DNA of 64,000 nt from Devosia limi DSM 17137. GTDB taxonomy: Bacteria; Pseudomonadota; Alphaproteobacteria; Rhizobiales; Devosiaceae. Of the stretch, positions 7,840 through 16,745 are shown piece after piece. Each line of letters begins with the position of its first letter. Position 1 is the stretch's first letter. The stretch is from positions 62,001 to 126,000 of the forward strand of contig NZ_FQVC01000009.1 of assembly GCF_900128975.1 (NCBI RefSeq). The letters run 5' to 3'. Below the pieces are notes generated by a model. That model was given only the letters and a program-made list of their open reading frames with translations. It had not been told where the DNA came from and did not search any database. Position numbers and translations under genes: made by a program.

Positions 7840-7999
7840 GGAGGCTGCGCCGCGCACAGGCCTCTCATTTTTGCCGGGTTGCCAGCCGCGCCCTTGCCGC
7901 CCTTCGGTCTTCGCGGCGTTTGGTTGGCGCCCGGAGAAGTCGGGCAATGTACACCGAAGAAAAAGGATAGGTCTCGCGCTGGCGGGACCTGCAAAAAAT

Positions 8000-8914
8000 A
8001 TGGACAAGAGAGATATTGAGGCGCTGCGCGGGACGGTGTTCTGCGGCGCTCTGCTGGAGCGGGATGGCTGGAGGATTGATCTCAAGCAAAGCACCCGGCG
8101 CGCGGTTAAATATCGCCGTGCCGAGGGGGAAATCGTCATCGTCATCCACAATGGCAAGGGGTGGTTCGATCCGCTGTCGGATGCCAAAGGCGACGTTTTC
8201 AGCCTCGCCGAACACCTCGGCGCTGCGGGCTTCGTCGCGGCCCTTGATCTGGTCGCCGAGACCGTTGGCTTTGTGACCGCTGCGCCGAGATGGGAGCGCC
8301 CAGCACGCGCCGGCCCCGTGGCACCGACCGAAACCCGCTGGCACGCTCGTAATAGCCCGCGACCGGGATCGCCGACCTGGCGCTATCTCAGCGCTGAGCG
8401 CTGCCTTCCCGATGGCGCTATCCAGCTTGCCATCGACCAGAAGCTTCTGCGCGAAGGGCCGCTTGGCAGCATGTGGGCGGCGCACAACAATGCCGCTGGG
8501 CAGGTGTGTGGCTGGGAAGAGCGCGGGTCGGATTGGCGCGGTTTTGCTACCGGAGGCGCCAAGACACTGTTTCGGTTTGGCGCCGTTGGCTCCTCGCGGA
8601 TCTGCGTCACCGAGGCCGCGATTGATGCAATGAGCCTGGCGGCACTGGAGGGGCAGCGGTCGGACACGCTTTATCTCAGCACCGGTGGGGGCTGGTCGCC
8701 AACGACCGCTGCAGCCATCGATAGCCTGGTGCGCCGCCCCGCTTGCGCTCTGGTCGCCGCGACCGACGCCAATCGTCAGGGCGATATCTATGCTGATCGT
8801 CTGCGCGCTGTTGCGGATGAGGCGGGATGCCATTTCTCCCGGCTGCGGCCAGATGCCGAAGACTGGAACGACCAGTTGCGCCGGCTGGCTGCAGGAAAAA
8901 ACCTGAAGCAGTAA
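8000..8914 (+). CDS. DUF3991 and TOPRIM domain protein (primase-like)
   Basis: Encodes 304 residues starting MDKRDIEALRGTVF. The N-terminal part (about 1-80), including GKGWFDPLSDAKGDVFSLAE, is the DUF3991/CHC-like fold, and the C-terminal half holds a TOPRIM domain: ICVTEAAIDAMSLAALEG carries the catalytic Glu, and AATDANRQGDIYADR the Asp pair. Such proteins are plasmid-borne primase-like enzymes thought to act on single-stranded DNA entering by conjugation. The frame continues upstream to 7871 but without similarity, so the ATG at 8000 is chosen. It is first in a run of plus-strand backbone genes (DUF1419, DUF3085, methylase-helicase). Confidence 0.88.
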   Translation: MDKRDIEALRGTVFCGALLERDGWRIDLKQSTRRAVKYRRAEGEIVIVIHNGKGWFDPLSDAKGDVFSLAEHLGAAGFVAALDLVAETVGFVTAAPRWERPARAGPVAPTETRWHARNSPRPGSPTWRYLSAERCLPDGAIQLAIDQKLLREGPLGSMWAAHNNAAGQVCGWEERGSDWRGFATGGAKTLFRFGAVGSSRICVTEAAIDAMSLAALEGQRSDTLYLSTGGGWSPTTAAAIDSLVRRPACALVAATDANRQGDIYADRLRAVADEAGCHFSRLRPDAEDWNDQLRRLAAGKNLKQ

Positions 8915-9110
8915 AAATGAAAATGGGAGGAGGGCTGCTGCCGCATACCCGGCCGGCACATCAAGGGTAAAGCTGCGCCCGCGCCTGCGCGGCCCTTGAC
9001 CCGCCAGACCGGCGAGGCGGCTGCGGTGGAGGGGTGATGAGAAGGCAAAAATGATGGTCCCACCGGGAGGAGGGAGCCGCGTTTGTTGCCAATGGATGAC
9101 AGGAGCCGCC

Positions 9111-9701
9111 ATGATCACCTCAGCTTCCTTCCGCAAGATCTTCCAGGGTGTCGCGACGCGCCGACAGATGTTCGAACTGTTCGATCGCCATGCGCAGGCG
9201 CCGATGAGCAAGGCGCGTTATACCGGCCGGCTCTATGACGGCGAGTGGTTCGAGATTGGTCGAGCCGAGTATGACTATATGTTCGAAATCCTGCCGCCGC
9301 TGTGGATGCGTGGCGAGATGTTTGCCATGCGCGAGTTCATGGCCGGCTCGATTACCAGCGTATTTTTTGCCCTCGGGATGAACGGGCGCATCCGCTATTT
9401 CCACGGCTATTGCGACATGCTGGCCAAGGGCTCAGCCGAGCGCCTGCGCGACATCATCCGCGCGCGCGAACGCCAGCCCGAGCTGGCGATGTCGCGGGCC
9501 GAACAGCTCGACCATATCTGGAGCACGACGCCCGCCGACTATCGCGGCTATGCCGGAGAAGGTTGGCTGGAGCAGCATCGGGACAAGCCGACGATCCTGA
9601 TCAATGGCGGCGCCCGGGGAGCCGTGCTGACCTTGCTGGAGGATCTGTCGCCGCAGCATCTGCAGCGATTGGCGTCCCTGGCCGAGCCGGTCGCGGCCTG
9701 A
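9111..9701 (+). CDS. DUF1419 family protein
   Basis: A 196-residue protein starting MITSASFRKIFQGVATRRQM. It matches plasmid DUF1419 proteins (FDRHAQAPMSKARYTGRLYD, MFEILPPLWMRGEMFAMREF, and a C-terminal YAGEGWLEQHRDKPTI). Its function is unknown, and it is predicted soluble. The ATG at 9111 follows a ribosome-binding site (caggag). It lies 9 bp before the DUF3085 gene and is probably cotranscribed with it. The same neighbours recur on many rhizobial plasmids (established family context). Confidence 0.82.
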   Translation: MITSASFRKIFQGVATRRQMFELFDRHAQAPMSKARYTGRLYDGEWFEIGRAEYDYMFEILPPLWMRGEMFAMREFMAGSITSVFFALGMNGRIRYFHGYCDMLAKGSAERLRDIIRARERQPELAMSRAEQLDHIWSTTPADYRGYAGEGWLEQHRDKPTILINGGARGAVLTLLEDLSPQHLQRLASLAEPVAA

Positions 9702-9710
9702 CGGGGAGGT

Positions 9711-10115
9711 ATGACGATGTTCACCTTTCCCATCCCGGCTGTTCGCCAGGTCATCGAGCGTGGCAGGGCCGACGCCGCCGCCAATGGCGGGTATCGCAAT
9801 CCCCATTATGGGTTGGCGCCCGGCCAGGACGAGCAGCCGGGGCTCTGGCTGGTCGGCGATCAGGGCGTCTACATCATGTCGAATGGCAAGCTGGCTGCGG
9901 ACGGTCGTCCGCTCGTTATCTATGCCGAGGAATGCCACCCGGCCGGCGACCTCGACTGGTGGGACTATAAGCGCCGCCATTTTGGGGCTGATGACGGTAT
10001 CCAATTCCTCGATGCAGAAGGAGTCCTGCGCACCATCAATGGCCCAGCGGGCGCCACCCACCTCACCGTTCGATTGACCGAGACCAGCATCACGCTGACC
10101 GCGATCCGACGTTGA
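9711..10115 (+). CDS. DUF3085 family protein
   Basis: A 134-residue protein. The motif NPHYGLAPGQDEQPGLWLVG followed by DQGVYIMSNG is the DUF3085 core. It is a conserved plasmid backbone protein of unknown function, with no membrane segments or metal motifs. The start at 9711 has a gggagg site immediately upstream; a second ATG (9717) is an alternative. It is probably in one operon with DUF1419. Confidence 0.85.
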   Translation: MTMFTFPIPAVRQVIERGRADAAANGGYRNPHYGLAPGQDEQPGLWLVGDQGVYIMSNGKLAADGRPLVIYAEECHPAGDLDWWDYKRRHFGADDGIQFLDAEGVLRTINGPAGATHLTVRLTETSITLTAIRR

Positions 10116-10251
10116 GCCTGCCTTAGCGAACCTGATCCGCGCGCAGAGCGCCGTTCAATCTCCATCCGCACCACCCGCGCGCATCCCAACCTGCCGGCCC
10201 TGTTCCGGCGGGACGATGCTGCGCGCCCCAAAAACCTAAGGAAATCTCCCA

Positions 10252-13200
10252 ATGGCGTATGACGACCCCTTCACTCTCAACCTCTTTGGCGGCACTGCGC
10301 AGCCCTTCGATCTTGGTGTGACCGCGTTCACGGCAGTTTTCGACGACGATGCCGATGTTGATGACCAAGCGCCGGTGGCGTCACCACCGGCGCTGCCAGT
10401 CGCGGCGCAAGTGCAGGCATCGAGCCGGCCAATTGTGATGGCTACCGATTATCGGCTGCCCGGCGTACGCGGGCTTGCAAAATCATGGCGCGACCGCGCT
10501 CGCGACAATCTCGCGGCGATCCGGCTGGCGGCCAGGATTGCCGACGAGCAGCGGCCCGTGACTGTCGCGGAGCAGGCGGAGCTGATCCGGTTTACCGGGT
10601 TCGGGGCATCTGAGCTGGTCAACGGCATCTTCCGTCGTCCGGGTGAAGGGCAATTCCGCGCCGGCTGGGACGACATCGGCACCGAGCTGGAAGCCATTGT
10701 TGATGCCGGTGACTATGCCTCGCTGGCGCGCTGCACCCAATATGCGCATTTCACCCCCGAATACATGATCCGGGCGATCTGGGCCGGATTGCAGCGCCTG
10801 GGCTGGCGCGGCGGCCGTGTGCTGGAGCCCGGTATCGGCACCGGCCTGTTTGCCGCACTGATGCCCGAGCAATTCCGCGACGTTGCGCACGTCACCGGGA
10901 TCGAGATTGACCCCGTCACCGCCCGCATCGCCCAGCTGCTGCATCCCAGCGCCAACATTCTCCACGCCGATTTTGCCCGTACTGAGCTGCCGGCGCAGTT
11001 CGATCTGGCGATCGGCAATCCGCCGTTCTCCGACCGGGTCGTGCGCAGCGACCGCGCCTTTCGTGCCCATGGGTTCCGGCTGCATGACTACTTCATCGTC
11101 AAGGCCATCGACCGGCTCAAGCCTGGGGGCCTTGCTGCCTTTGTCACCTCCAGCGGCACGCTGGACAAGGCTGACGCGCGCGCCCGTGCGCATATCGCGT
11201 CTATGGCTGACTTGATTGTGGCGATCCGGCTGCCCGAGGGCAGTTTTCGGGCCGATGCCGGCACCGATGTGGTGGTGGACATCCTGTTTTTCCGCAAGCG
11301 CCGGGATGGCGAGGCTCAAGGCGATGTCGACTGGCTCGACCTTGCCGAAATTCACCCCGCCACGACGGAGGACAGTGCCATCCGCGTCAATCGCTGGTTC
11401 GCCACCCATCCCGATCTGGTGCTGGGCACCCACGCCCTGACGTCAGGGCCATTTGGCGAAGCCTATACCTGCCTGCCGCACACCGGCGTCGATCTCGACG
11501 CGGCCCTGGCCAAGGCCGTGAGCGCACTTCCAGCTACTATTTATGACGGAGAGCCCGAGACTATTGCGGCCGATGCCGCTGAGGCTCTGCCTGGCACGGC
11601 CGATGGTGCTCCCGACGTCGCCACCCGGGAAGGCAGCTACTTCATCGGCAAGTCGACCGCGCTGATGCAAAGGGTCGAGGGGCAAGCCGTGACGATCACG
11701 GTCCGGAAGGGCAGGGGGTCCGATGGCGTGCCGGAGAAACACACAAGCATCATCCGCAAGCTGATCCCAATCCGGGATGCGGTGCGAGAGGTGCTCAAGG
11801 CGCAGGAGTTCGACCGCCCGTGGCAGCCGGCGCAGGTTCGGCTGCGCATCGCCTGGTCCAGCTTCGTGCGCGAGTTCGGCCCAATCAATTTCACCACGGT
11901 TGCCACCAGCGAAGACGAGGCTACCGGCGAGGTGCGCGAAACCCATCGCCGCCCGAACCTGCAGCCCTTCCTCGACGATCCCGATTGCTGGCTGGTGGCT
12001 TCCATCGAGGATTATGACCTCGAAACCAATACCGCCCGGCCAGGGCCGATCTTCACCGAGCGGGTTATCGCGCCGCCGGCGGCGCCGGCTATCACCTCGC
12101 CGGGCGATGCGCTGGCCGTGGTGCTGAATGAACGTGGCTATGTTGACGTCGATCACATTGCCGAACTGCTGCATCGAGACGTCGACGCCGTGATCATCGA
12201 ACTGGGCGATAACATCTTCCGCGACCCCGCAGATGGCTCATGGCAGACCGCCGATGCCTATCTCTCCGGTGCCGTGCGCTCCAAACTGGCGATAGCCGAA
12301 GCCGCTGCGGCGCTCGATCCCAACTTCGCGCGCAATGTCCGAGCGCTGATCGAGGTGCAGCCCGCTGACCTGCGCCCGTCCGATATCACCGCCCGGCTCG
12401 GCGCGCCCTGGATCCCCGCTGCCGATGTTGTTGCCTTCGTCCAGCAGACGACGGGCGCCGAAATCAAGATCCACCACATGCCGGAGCTGGCATCCTGGAC
12501 CGTGGAGGCAAGGAAACTGGGCTGGATGGCGGCCGGCACCTCGGAATGGGGCACCGAGCGTCGCCACGCCGGCGAGCTGATCGCCGATGCCCTGAACAGT
12601 CGCGTGCCGCAGATTTTCGACAGCATCAAGGAGGGCGACAGCGAAAAGCGTGTGCTCAATGTCGTCGATACCGAAGCGGCCAAGGAAAAGCTCACCAAGA
12701 TCAAGACGGCCTTCCAGAGCTGGATCTGGTCCGATCCCGACCGCACCGACCGGCTGGCGCGGCTCTATAATGACCGCTTCAACAATATCGCCCCCCGAAT
12801 ATTCAACGGCGACCATCTGCAACTCCCGGGCGCCTCAGGCGCCTTTTCGCTGTATGGGCACCAGAAGCGCGGCATCTGGCGCATCATTTCGGCCGGCTCA
12901 ACCTACCTTGCCCATGCTGTAGGCGCTGGCAAAACCATGACCATGGCGGCGGCAGTCATGGAGCAGAAGCGCCTTGGATTGATCGCCAAGGCCATGCTGG
13001 TGGTGCCTAGTCATTGCTTGGCGCAGGCGGCGCGCGAGTTTCTCGCGCTCTATCCGACGGCCCGGATTCTGGTGGCCGATGAGACCAATTTTACCAAGGA
13101 CAAGCGGCACCGCTTCCTCAGTCGGGCCGCGACGGCGACTTGGGATGCGATCATCATCACCCACTCCGCCTTCCGCTTCATCAGCGTCCCATCCGCCTTT

Positions 13201-15351
13201 GAGCAACAGATGATCCAGGACGAACTGGAACTTTACGAAGCGCTGATGACCAAGGTCGAAAGCGATGACCGGGTGTCGCGCAAGCGCCTTGAGCGCCTGA
13301 AAGAGGGGCTTAAGGAGCGGCTCGAGTCGCTGGCGACGCGCAAGGATGACCTCCTGACGATCTCAGAGCTCGGCATCGACCAGCTCATCGTCGACGAGGC
13401 GCAGGAATTCCGCAAGCTGAGCTTTGCCACCAATATGTCGACGCTGAAGGGCATTGATCCGAACGGCTCGCAGCGGGCCTGGGACCTCTACGTCAAATCC
13501 CGCTTTGTCGAAACCAAGAACCCGGGCCGGGCTCTGGTGTTGGCATCGGGCACGCCGATCACCAATACGCTGGGCGAAATGTTCTCGGTGCAGCGCTATC
13601 TCGGCTATGAGGCGCTCTCGCAGCGCGGTCTGCATGAATTTGACGCCTGGGCCAGCACCTTTGGCGATGTCACTACCGAACTCGAGCTGCAGCCATCCGG
13701 CAAATATAAGCCGGTGACGCGCTTCGCCACCTTTGTCAATGTTCCCGAGCTGATCGCGATGTTCCGCTCTTTCGCGGATGTGGTGCTGCCCGAGGATCTG
13801 CGGACCTATGTCACGATCCCGGCGCTCTCAACCGGCGCCCGCCAGATCAGAACCTCAAAACCATCCACCGCCTTCAAGCGCTACCAGATGGTACTCGATG
13901 CTCGCATCAAGGCTATCGAACAGCGCGAAGGGCCGCCCGAGCCAGGTGACGACATCCTGCTCTCGGTCATCACCGATGGCCGCCATGCTGCAATCGACCT
14001 ACGCCTGGTAGACGCTGATCATGACGATGAACCGGACAACAAGCTCAACGACCTCGTCGCCAATGCCCATCGCATCTGGCAGGAGACCGCGGGTAGTCAT
14101 TATCGCCGCGCTGACGGCAAACCGTTCGAACTGCCCGGCGCCGCGCAAATGATCTTCTCCGATCTCGGGACCATCAATGTTGAGAAGAACCGGGGCTTTT
14201 CGGCCTATCGCTGGATCAGGAATGAACTGGTTCGCCTGGGCGTCCCCGCTGAAGAAATTGCCTTCATGCAGGACTTCAAGAAGTCGGAGGCCAAGCAGCG
14301 CCTGTTCGGCGATGTCCGGGCCGGCAAGGTCCGTTTTCTGATCGGGTCGTCGGAAACCATGGGCACTGGCGTCAATGCCCAGCTGCGTCTCAAGGCCTTG
14401 CATCACCTCGACGTGCCCTGGTTGCCGTCGCAGATTGAGCAGCGCGAAGGCCGCATCCAGCGTCAGGGCAACCAACATGAGATCGTCGACATCTTTGCCT
14501 ATGCCACGGAAGGTTCGATGGATGCACAGATGTGGCAGAACAACGAGCGCAAGGCCCGGTTCATCGCCGCGGCGTTGTCGGGCGATACCTCAATCCGCCG
14601 GCTGGAGGATATGGGGGAAGGGCAGGCGAACCAGTTCGCCATGGCCAAGGCCATTGCCTCGGGCGACCCGAGATTGATGCAGAAGGCAGGTCTGGAAGCC
14701 GACATCGCCCGTCTGGAACGGCTGCGCGCCGCGCACCAGGACGATCAGTTCGCCATTCGGCGCCAAATCCGTGATGCCGAGCGCGATATCGAACATGCGA
14801 CGCGGCGCATCGGCGAGATCGGGCAGGATATCGATCGGATCGTGCCCACCTCTGGGGATGCCTTCCATATGCAGGTCGGCGAGAAAGCCTTTGCCGAGCG
14901 CAAGCTCGCTGGTCGCGCGCTGATGAAGGAAATCCTCACCCTGGTGCAGCTTCAGCAGGAGGGCGACAGGGTGATCGCCTCGGTCGGTGGGTTCGAGCTC
15001 GAATATTCTGGTGAGCGCTTCGGTCGCGACGGCTACCGCTACGCCACCATGCTGCTGCGGTCAGGCGAGGACCACGAAATCGAACTGCCCGTCACCACGA
15101 TGCCGATCGGCGCCGTGGCGCGGCTGGAGCATGCCCTGGGCAATTTTGAGGAGGAGCGGGATGGCTACGCACGCCGGTTCGATGAGGCCCGACGGCGCTT
15201 GGCATCATACCAGTCCCGGATCGGTGAAACCTTCGCCTTTGCCGCCGATCTTGAGCACAAGCGCCGTGAACTGGCCGATATCGAAACCCAGCTTGCCGCC
15301 AGCGCCGGCAACGATGGTCTCACAACACCTGACGATGCAATTGCGGCCTGA
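10252..15351 (+). CDS. Giant DNA methylase-SNF2/DEAD helicase fusion
   Basis: A 1699-residue protein. N-terminal N6-adenine methyltransferase motifs: VLEPGIGTGLFAALMP (SAM site, ~residue 190) and NPPF (~255). A central linker follows, then a superfamily-2 helicase: Walker A AVGAGKTMTMAAAV (~889), Walker B VDEAQEF (~1047), SGTPITNT, and motif VI QREGRIQRQGN (~1397). A coiled-coil C-terminal region (~1480-1690) closes it. Homologues sit on alphaproteobacterial plasmids and ICEs and are related in plan to phage P1 DarB, which protects incoming DNA from restriction. A role in antirestriction or DNA modification during transfer is inferred. The protein is intact, with ribosome-binding site aaggaaat before the ATG at 10252. 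Confidence 0.85.
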   Translation: MAYDDPFTLNLFGGTAQPFDLGVTAFTAVFDDDADVDDQAPVASPPALPVAAQVQASSRPIVMATDYRLPGVRGLAKSWRDRARDNLAAIRLAARIADEQRPVTVAEQAELIRFTGFGASELVNGIFRRPGEGQFRAGWDDIGTELEAIVDAGDYASLARCTQYAHFTPEYMIRAIWAGLQRLGWRGGRVLEPGIGTGLFAALMPEQFRDVAHVTGIEIDPVTARIAQLLHPSANILHADFARTELPAQFDLAIGNPPFSDRVVRSDRAFRAHGFRLHDYFIVKAIDRLKPGGLAAFVTSSGTLDKADARARAHIASMADLIVAIRLPEGSFRADAGTDVVVDILFFRKRRDGEAQGDVDWLDLAEIHPATTEDSAIRVNRWFATHPDLVLGTHALTSGPFGEAYTCLPHTGVDLDAALAKAVSALPATIYDGEPETIAADAAEALPGTADGAPDVATREGSYFIGKSTALMQRVEGQAVTITVRKGRGSDGVPEKHTSIIRKLIPIRDAVREVLKAQEFDRPWQPAQVRLRIAWSSFVREFGPINFTTVATSEDEATGEVRETHRRPNLQPFLDDPDCWLVASIEDYDLETNTARPGPIFTERVIAPPAAPAITSPGDALAVVLNERGYVDVDHIAELLHRDVDAVIIELGDNIFRDPADGSWQTADAYLSGAVRSKLAIAEAAAALDPNFARNVRALIEVQPADLRPSDITARLGAPWIPAADVVAFVQQTTGAEIKIHHMPELASWTVEARKLGWMAAGTSEWGTERRHAGELIADALNSRVPQIFDSIKEGDSEKRVLNVVDTEAAKEKLTKIKTAFQSWIWSDPDRTDRLARLYNDRFNNIAPRIFNGDHLQLPGASGAFSLYGHQKRGIWRIISAGSTYLAHAVGAGKTMTMAAAVMEQKRLGLIAKAMLVVPSHCLAQAAREFLALYPTARILVADETNFTKDKRHRFLSRAATATWDAIIITHSAFRFISVPSAFEQQMIQDELELYEALMTKVESDDRVSRKRLERLKEGLKERLESLATRKDDLLTISELGIDQLIVDEAQEFRKLSFATNMSTLKGIDPNGSQRAWDLYVKSRFVETKNPGRALVLASGTPITNTLGEMFSVQRYLGYEALSQRGLHEFDAWASTFGDVTTELELQPSGKYKPVTRFATFVNVPELIAMFRSFADVVLPEDLRTYVTIPALSTGARQIRTSKPSTAFKRYQMVLDARIKAIEQREGPPEPGDDILLSVITDGRHAAIDLRLVDADHDDEPDNKLNDLVANAHRIWQETAGSHYRRADGKPFELPGAAQMIFSDLGTINVEKNRGFSAYRWIRNELVRLGVPAEEIAFMQDFKKSEAKQRLFGDVRAGKVRFLIGSSETMGTGVNAQLRLKALHHLDVPWLPSQIEQREGRIQRQGNQHEIVDIFAYATEGSMDAQMWQNNERKARFIAAALSGDTSIRRLEDMGEGQANQFAMAKAIASGDPRLMQKAGLEADIARLERLRAAHQDDQFAIRRQIRDAERDIEHATRRIGEIGQDIDRIVPTSGDAFHMQVGEKAFAERKLAGRALMKEILTLVQLQQEGDRVIASVGGFELEYSGERFGRDGYRYATMLLRSGEDHEIELPVTTMPIGAVARLEHALGNFEEERDGYARRFDEARRRLASYQSRIGETFAFAADLEHKRRELADIETQLAASAGNDGLTTPDDAIAA

Positions 15352-15363
15352 AGCCGGTGCCGC

Positions 15364-15636
15364 TCAATGTCGAGAGGCGTCGATTTTCTCGGCGAGCCAA
15401 GTCTTGATCAGAGACTGATAGGGCACATCGCGCTTGTTGGCTGCGACCTTGATCCGTTCGAGCAGGCCATTGGGCAGCCGCAACGAGATCGCGGTCGAGG
15501 ACGGCTTGAGATTGGGCAGGTGGGTGCGCTCCGCCTGGCTCCAGTCGATATGTTCGCTGGAGTCGTTGGCCTCCCAGAAAGCGCGCTCCTCGGCCTCCGA
15601 TGCAAAAGTCGGAACCGGCTTAGGTGTCTTGCTCAT
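15364..15636 (-). CDS. CopG/BrnA-type antitoxin, apparently without its toxin
   Basis: A 90-residue protein, MSKTPKPVPTFASEAEERAF, then AFWEANDSS and ISLRLPNGLLERIKVAANKR (ribbon-helix-helix) and LIKTWLAEKI. This is the PF12441-type CopG antitoxin of BrnTA-like systems. The expected BrnT toxin gene is not adjacent; the neighbours are MqsA upstream (53 bp away) and the methylase-helicase. It could act as a stand-alone repressor, as a third member of the mqs operon, or as a decoy antitoxin. The ATG at 15636 is chosen because the frame upstream of it lacks similarity. Confidence 0.8.
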   Translation of the reverse strand: MSKTPKPVPTFASEAEERAFWEANDSSEHIDWSQAERTHLPNLKPSSTAISLRLPNGLLERIKVAANKRDVPYQSLIKTWLAEKIDASRH

Positions 15637-15689
15637 AATAGCCAGGCTCCCCCTTAGCGCGGCTGAGACCAAGCGGTCTTGCCCGCAGA

Positions 15690-16133
15690 TCACGCCATCT
15701 TGTGCGTCATGCGTAAGTCTTTGACCAGCTCGGGGTGCTGGTCAAGCAGGCGTAGCAATTGGCTTGTTGGGCCGCTCGGTTCGATCAGCCCGCGCTCGTA
15801 TTTGTCGAAAGCGTTCTCGCCGACTTTCAACAGGCCTCCCGCCTCGCGCTGCGAGAGCTTTAGCTTTTTGCGGACCCGCCGGATGGTGTCCGGCGTGGGG
15901 ATGCCTTCCACTTCTTCTTTGAGCGCTCTTAGCGCGGCATCGGTAACGGCCATGTCGTCGCCAACATGGATGCCGTCATTGCTACCTGTTGGGTAGTATC
16001 CGGGGAGTTCGACCGTGGCGCTCTTACCCTTAAAGGTGACGGTGAATGCTCGTACATCCCGGTACAGCGTCTCACCGGTTTCCGGTGAGGTCATCGTCTC
16101 GGGTAGTTCTTTCCTCAATGCCGCCATTGTCAT
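15690..16133 (-). CDS. mqsA: MqsA-type antitoxin
   Basis: A 147-residue protein. A short N-terminal part (RDVRAFTVTFKGKSATVELP) is followed by a C-terminal Xre-like HTH (PDTIRRVRKKLKLSQREAGG, GENAFDKYERG, SGPTSQLLRLLDQHPEL) as in MqsA/YgiT. The N-terminal domain of E. coli MqsA binds zinc by four cysteines, which are absent here. It should neutralise MqsR and repress the operon through a palindrome. Its start overlaps the end of the toxin gene by 4 bp, with the toxin first as in mqsRA. Confidence 0.88.
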   Translation of the reverse strand: MTMAALRKELPETMTSPETGETLYRDVRAFTVTFKGKSATVELPGYYPTGSNDGIHVGDDMAVTDAALRALKEEVEGIPTPDTIRRVRKKLKLSQREAGGLLKVGENAFDKYERGLIEPSGPTSQLLRLLDQHPELVKDLRMTHKMA

Positions 16134-16450
16134 TTCTCCTTGAACGACATGACCACAAACTCTGTGATGACGTCCGCTTGGAATTTCACGTAGAGCACCA
16201 GGCCACGAGCCGGAACATAGTAGACGTCCTGCCAGACCCGATGGTCAGCAAATGTCGTCATCGACTTGACGAACATGTGTCTTTCTACGGCTGCGATCGT
16301 CTCGGCCACCCCATTCCGGTCGAAACCCAATGCGATCGCGTCACGCAGTGCCGATGAGGTCATCGCCAGTGTTTCGGCCGCCCCGAGCGCCAATTTTATG
16401 GCCTCGAGATCATAGGTTGGACGCTTCTTCTCCATGTCCCCATATGCCAC
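16130..16450 (-). CDS. mqsR: MqsR-type toxin (mRNA interferase)
   Basis: A 106-residue protein (EKKRPTYDLEAIKLALGA, RHMFVKSMTTFADHRVWQDV, YVKFQADVITEFVVMSFKEK) fitting the MqsR family, a RelE-fold ribonuclease that cuts mRNA at GCU-type sites. The C-terminal VVMSFKEK matches the conserved family end (..SFKE.). It is the first gene of a two-gene operon with mqsA. Upstream (16451-16745) lies the leader of the ParB-like gene on the other strand. Confidence 0.9.
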   Translation of the reverse strand: MAYGDMEKKRPTYDLEAIKLALGAAETLAMTSSALRDAIALGFDRNGVAETIAAVERHMFVKSMTTFADHRVWQDVYYVPARGLVLYVKFQADVITEFVVMSFKEK

Positions 16451-16745
16451 CTTAATGGTGGCAGTTCAAGAGGAGAGGGCAAGCGAATGGGAGGGACAAA
16501 ACAAAACATAGGAACCGGCTCGCTGATCGGTCGAACCGGCGACGCTGACGCTCAACCGTCCGTCTCGCGATCCCGGCCGCGTCGTCCCGCGCAGGGCTGC
16601 AAGCCCCGCTAGGCCTGCCGGGCAGGGATGCTCGCCAAGCAGTTGCACCGGCCCGCCCGCTCAGCGGGCTGGGGGAGGTCTTCGAAAAGAAGACGGAAAA
16701 GGACCCGCGACAGGTGGTGTCCGCAACCCGAAATGGAGCATCCCC

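Noticed and set aside
7865-9211. 448-codon minus-strand open frame opposite the TOPRIM gene
   Set aside because: Antisense to a well-supported gene with conserved TOPRIM motifs; typical long antisense frame in GC-rich DNA.
10483-11433. 316-codon minus-strand open frame inside the methylase-helicase
   Set aside because: Antisense shadow of the methylase domain; no recognisable protein family.
15364-16450. BrnTA toxin-antitoxin pair
   Set aside because: Only the antitoxin half is present; the neighbouring toxin and antitoxin are of the MqsRA type.
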